Source: Paenibacillus phyllosphaerae
Lineage (GTDB): Bacteria; Bacillota; Bacilli; Paenibacillales; Paenibacillaceae
Reading direction: 5' to 3'
DNA length: 64,000 nt
Assembly: GCF_014192105.1 (NCBI RefSeq)
Contig: NZ_JACHXK010000001.1
Span: forward strand, 124,001-188,000
This document shows, in pieces, positions 61,142-64,000 of this stretch; position 1 is the first letter of the stretch, and each line of letters starts with the position of its first letter. Below the pieces are notes generated by a model, which was given only the letters and a program-made list of their open reading frames with translations, ran no database searches and had not been told where the DNA came from. The position numbers were made by a program, and so were the translations under genes.

Positions 61142-62650
61142 TTATTGGGCCGCCAATTTCGCATATTCCGCATTGATCTCCTCGACGATCTTGCTTCCGC
61201 CGCTCTGCTGCCACTGCTCGACCGCCTGCTGCCAACCGGCTTCGTCAATGGAGCCCATGATGAATTTGACCGTCGCGTCGGCAATGATTTTGGACAGCTC
61301 CTTGCCCTTCTCGATCTCCGTATTGGAGATGAACGGCGCAGCCGGGTTCGGCACGGCGATCGTGGCATTGTCCTGGAATAGCTGCGTCGTCTGCTTCTCC
61401 AGCTCCGTTCCGTAGTTAACCACTTGATCCTGCAGGATCATAAATTGGTTGCCGTCCGTAATCTCGGCTTTGACCTTCGGATCCTCTGTCGGCAAATAGT
61501 TGCCGCTATCGAGCGTGTACTGCTTCCCTTCGATGCCATATTTCATTAGATTCTGATTGTCCTTCTCGGACACTTGATCGAAATACGTGAGAATCTGCTT
61601 AAGCTCGCCTTCTGTCTTCACGCTGGTCTTGGGAATCATATACATGCCCAGATAGCCTGCGCCGGCACGCGTCCTTTCGCCGAGCGGACCTGATATCCGA
61701 TTAATCAGGCCGATCTTCGCATCCGGCACGACCTTCTTCGTGTTCTCTTCGATGTTCTTGGCGTCCAGCATATTATCAATCCAGAGCCCCGCTTGGCCTT
61801 TCTGCATCACGGAGCGGCCGTCCTGCACAATCGCGAAGTCCTGATTGATCATTTGCTCATCATACAGCCTCTTGTAGAACCTCAACGTCTCCATATAAGC
61901 GCCCGTCATATGAGCCGGGACCAGCTTGCCATCCTTCAGCTCCCATTCATTCGGTCCGCCCATATACACGAGAATATCCTTGAAGCCGGCGATGTTATTC
62001 CCCTGCATGCCTATAGCGAGGCCGATCGTGTCCGGCTTGCCGTTCTGATCGGGATCATCTGTTGTAAAGGCTTTCAAAACGGTGTAAAGCTCATCGATCG
62101 TCTTCGGCGGCTGCAGACCCAGATTCGTCAGCCAATCCTGCCGCATCATCAGGCCGAAACGGGCCAGATCGCGCTGACGGTATAACCCGTATACCTTGCC
62201 GTCGATGGAGACGTTATTCAGGACAATCTCCGACATCTTGCTCAAGTTCGGATAGTCTTGGAGATACGGACCAATCTCCCAGAACATCCCGCTTCGGACC
62301 CCGTTCACGATATAGGAAGCTTTCGGCTCAAGCGCGACGAAAGTTTTCGGAAGCTCGCCAGAGGCAACGGTAGCGCTCAGCTTATCGGTATACGTGGTGG
62401 AAGGCACCCATGAAACCGTCAGCTTGGTATTGGTGTTCGCCTCCAGCTGCTTCAGCACGGCGCTGTCCTTCGGCATCTGCTCCGGGCTGTAGGTTGGGAG
62501 CATCATGGTGAGTTGCAGCGGTCCCTCTTCGCCGGGATTGCCGCTGGACTGGTTGCCCTGATTATTCTCTCCGCAAGCGGTAAGCGCCAAGGTGAAGGTG
62601 AGCAGCAAAGCCCCCGCGTTCATCATACGTTTCCGTTTTGTTCTGACCAT
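61142..62650 (-). CDS. Extracellular sugar-binding lipoprotein (LplA-like)
   Basis: A 502-residue family 1 solute-binding lipoprotein. Signal peptide with lipobox LTAC (Cys about 26) after a Lys/Arg-rich start. Typical sequence stretches are QLTMMLPTYSPEQMPKDSAV, KTIDELYTVLKAFTTDDPD (with an EF-hand-like DPDQNGKPD loop) and TIGLAIGMQ. It follows the permease pair in the operon by 36 bp. Substrate not deducible. Confidence 0.9.
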   Translation of the reverse strand: MVRTKRKRMMNAGALLLTFTLALTACGENNQGNQSSGNPGEEGPLQLTMMLPTYSPEQMPKDSAVLKQLEANTNTKLTVSWVPSTTYTDKLSATVASGELPKTFVALEPKASYIVNGVRSGMFWEIGPYLQDYPNLSKMSEIVLNNVSIDGKVYGLYRQRDLARFGLMMRQDWLTNLGLQPPKTIDELYTVLKAFTTDDPDQNGKPDTIGLAIGMQGNNIAGFKDILVYMGGPNEWELKDGKLVPAHMTGAYMETLRFYKRLYDEQMINQDFAIVQDGRSVMQKGQAGLWIDNMLDAKNIEENTKKVVPDAKIGLINRISGPLGERTRAGAGYLGMYMIPKTSVKTEGELKQILTYFDQVSEKDNQNLMKYGIEGKQYTLDSGNYLPTEDPKVKAEITDGNQFMILQDQVVNYGTELEKQTTQLFQDNATIAVPNPAAPFISNTEIEKGKELSKIIADATVKFIMGSIDEAGWQQAVEQWQQSGGSKIVEEINAEYAKLAAQ

Positions 62651-62686
62651 ACCTGTATCCTCCCTTTTCCTGGTTCTATTATATCT

Positions 62687-63565
62687 TCATCCCTTAACCG
62701 AGCCCAGTAGTACCCCCTTGGCAAAATGCTTCTGCAAGAACGGGTAGACGAGCAGGATCGGAAGAGTGGAGACCACAATGACCGCCATTTTGACCGCCTG
62801 ATCCGGCGGAGGCACTTCCGATTCCATCGCGGTGGAGTCGCCGATGCCGCCCAAAGCCAGTATCACGATCTGCCTGAGCAGCACCTGAATGGGCCACTTG
62901 GTATTGTCATTTATGTACAGCACGGCGTTAAAAAACGTATTCCAATGCCCCACCGCATAAAACAACGCGAAGGTCGCGATAGCGGGCATCGACAAGGGCA
63001 GGACGATTCGCAAGAAAATGCCCAGGTCGTTACATCCGTCGATCTTGGCCGATTCCTCCAGGCCATCCGGCAGCTGCTGGAAGAAATTGCGGATAATGAT
63101 CAAGTTAAAGGCGCTGATAGCGCCGGGGATCAGCAAGGACCAGTAGGTATCGATCATTCCGAGCTGCTTGACGACGAGGAACGTGGGGATCATCCCACCG
63201 CTGAACAGCATCGAGAACACGACGAGCATCAGAATCGGCTTGCGGAAATCCATGTCCCTCCGGGCCAGCGGATACGCCATCAGACAAGTGAAGAACAGAT
63301 TGATGAGCGTTCCCGCAACGGTAATGAACACGGTCACCAGCAAACTTCTAACCAGCGTCTGGGTCGAAAAAATATATTTGTACGCATCCAGCGAGAACTC
63401 CGTCGGGAACAGAATGAACCCGCGCGTCAACAACTCCTTCTGCGTCGCGAATGAACCCGCAATGACATAGATAAAAGGGATGACGGTGATGAGCGCGAAC
63501 GCAAAGAGCATGGCGGCATTCACGCCGTCGAATAGCCGGCTTCCCCAGCTTTGCTTAATCGGCAT
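62687..63565 (-). CDS. Sugar ABC transporter permease (LplC-like)
   Basis: A 292-residue CUT1 permease with about six membrane helices and the EAA-type loop LEESAKIDGCNDLGIFLRIVLPLSMP. The C-terminus YPFLQKHFAKGVLLGSVKG is the conserved end of LplC/YtcP proteins. ATG at 63565 with AAGGAGG upstream. 20 bp after the preceding permease gene. Confidence 0.93.
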   Translation of the reverse strand: MPIKQSWGSRLFDGVNAAMLFAFALITVIPFIYVIAGSFATQKELLTRGFILFPTEFSLDAYKYIFSTQTLVRSLLVTVFITVAGTLINLFFTCLMAYPLARRDMDFRKPILMLVVFSMLFSGGMIPTFLVVKQLGMIDTYWSLLIPGAISAFNLIIIRNFFQQLPDGLEESAKIDGCNDLGIFLRIVLPLSMPAIATFALFYAVGHWNTFFNAVLYINDNTKWPIQVLLRQIVILALGGIGDSTAMESEVPPPDQAVKMAVIVVSTLPILLVYPFLQKHFAKGVLLGSVKG

Positions 63566-63585
63566 AACGGTGTAACCCTCCTTCT

Positions 63586-64000
63586 CTAATAGATGCCTTC
63601 TTCTCCGAATTTCTTGGCTAATCGATTCGCCAAGACAACGAGAATCAAGCCGACGATGGACTTGAACAAGCCTACCGCCGTACTGAAGCTGTATTGTCCC
63701 TGGCTGATGCCGACGGCGTACACATACGTATCGAATACTTCGCCGACCTCGCGGTTCATGGCGTTCAGCATCAGGAAGATTTGCTCGAACCCCGTATCCA
63801 GGAAGTGGCCGAGCCGAAGGATAAGCAGAATAATAATCGTGCTGCGAATCGCCGGAAGCGTAATATGCCATAGTTGGCGAAGGCGGTTCGCGCCATCCAT
63901 CCGGGCGGCTTCATACAGCTGCGGGTCCACGCCGGACAAGGCGGCAAGGAAAATGATCGTCCCCCAGCCGGTCTCCTTCCACATCACCTCTGTCGTGATA
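63586..64000 (-). CDS. Sugar ABC transporter permease (LplB-like), 5' end outside window
   Basis: C-terminal 138 residues of a CUT1 permease: EAA loop YEAARMDGANRLRQLWHITLP, GFEQIFLMLNAMNREVGEVFDTYVY and the end NRLAKKFGEEGIY, all typical of LplB. The frame runs through the right edge (ITTEV before MWKETGW), so the true start lies outside. First visible gene of the operon. Confidence 0.9.
   Translation of the reverse strand, partial: ITTEVMWKETGWGTIIFLAALSGVDPQLYEAARMDGANRLRQLWHITLPAIRSTIIILLILRLGHFLDTGFEQIFLMLNAMNREVGEVFDTYVYAVGISQGQYSFSTAVGLFKSIVGLILVVLANRLAKKFGEEGIY

Noticed and set aside
1-64000. CRISPR arrays, tRNA or rRNA genes
   Set aside because: No regularly spaced short repeats, cloverleaf-like tracts or rRNA signatures were found on reading.

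Overview
The window looks like the chromosome of a spore-forming Paenibacillaceae bacterium (Paenibacillus/Cohnella type). The grounds are: strong AGGAGG ribosome sites with frequent GTG/TTG starts; many carbohydrate ABC transporters of the Lpl/Ytc kind run by YesN/YesM two-component pairs; bshB2/yojF (bacillithiol); S-layer homology domains; and repeated pieces of the sporulation sigma factor gene sigK. No rRNA, tRNA or CRISPR array was seen.

Layout. 0-15.5 kb: two head-to-head YesN/YesM sensor-regulator pairs. The leftward pair is followed by a secreted CBM9-like/esterase protein and a sugar-binding lipoprotein that share one promoter element. The rightward pair is followed by a binding lipoprotein, two permeases and a GH43 enzyme, so this is a plant-polysaccharide (probably arabinoxylan) locus. 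15.6-18.7 kb: ECF sigma factor, its membrane anti-sigma factor, and a secreted protein with a duplicated helical domain. 19-25.4 kb: small genes, yojF-bshB2, and an hssRS-hrtBA-like heme sensing and efflux operon. 25.5-32.6 kb: a beta-mannoside operon (LacI regulator, two permeases, binding protein, GH2 beta-mannosidase). 32.7-34.1 kb: a patch of gene fragments. 34.1-43 kb: aldo/keto reductase, a large S-layer-anchored esterase, an AraC regulator, a GH27 alpha-galactosidase and a rhodanese fusion. 43-58.6 kb: accessory modules (VanZ, IS110 remnant, TetR/isochorismatase-like hydrolase/MFS, zeta-type toxin-antitoxin, metalloprotease pair, 1266-residue nuclease-NTPase) separated by near-identical 3' fragments of sigK. 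58.7-64 kb: a membrane AraC regulator, binding lipoprotein and two permeases, cut by the window end.

The most unusual feature is the set of sigK pieces. Four well-preserved 3' fragments (about 43.2, 50.0, 53.6 and 58.1 kb) and two decayed ones (about 20.1 and 32.8 kb) all lie on the minus strand. The four good ones end at or next to the sigK stop codon. Three begin at the same codon (HIVKKF) and abut the same roughly 32-bp noncoding junction; the fourth keeps the junction core after a small deletion. The core also occurs without sigK at 18.7 and 25.4 kb. Intervals between these marks hold self-contained gene modules, and decay increases from right to left. My inference is an accretion array: integrative elements that use the 3' part of sigK as attachment site, each leaving a displaced sigK tail. 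No recombinase and no full-length sigK lie inside the window, so the mechanism is unproven.
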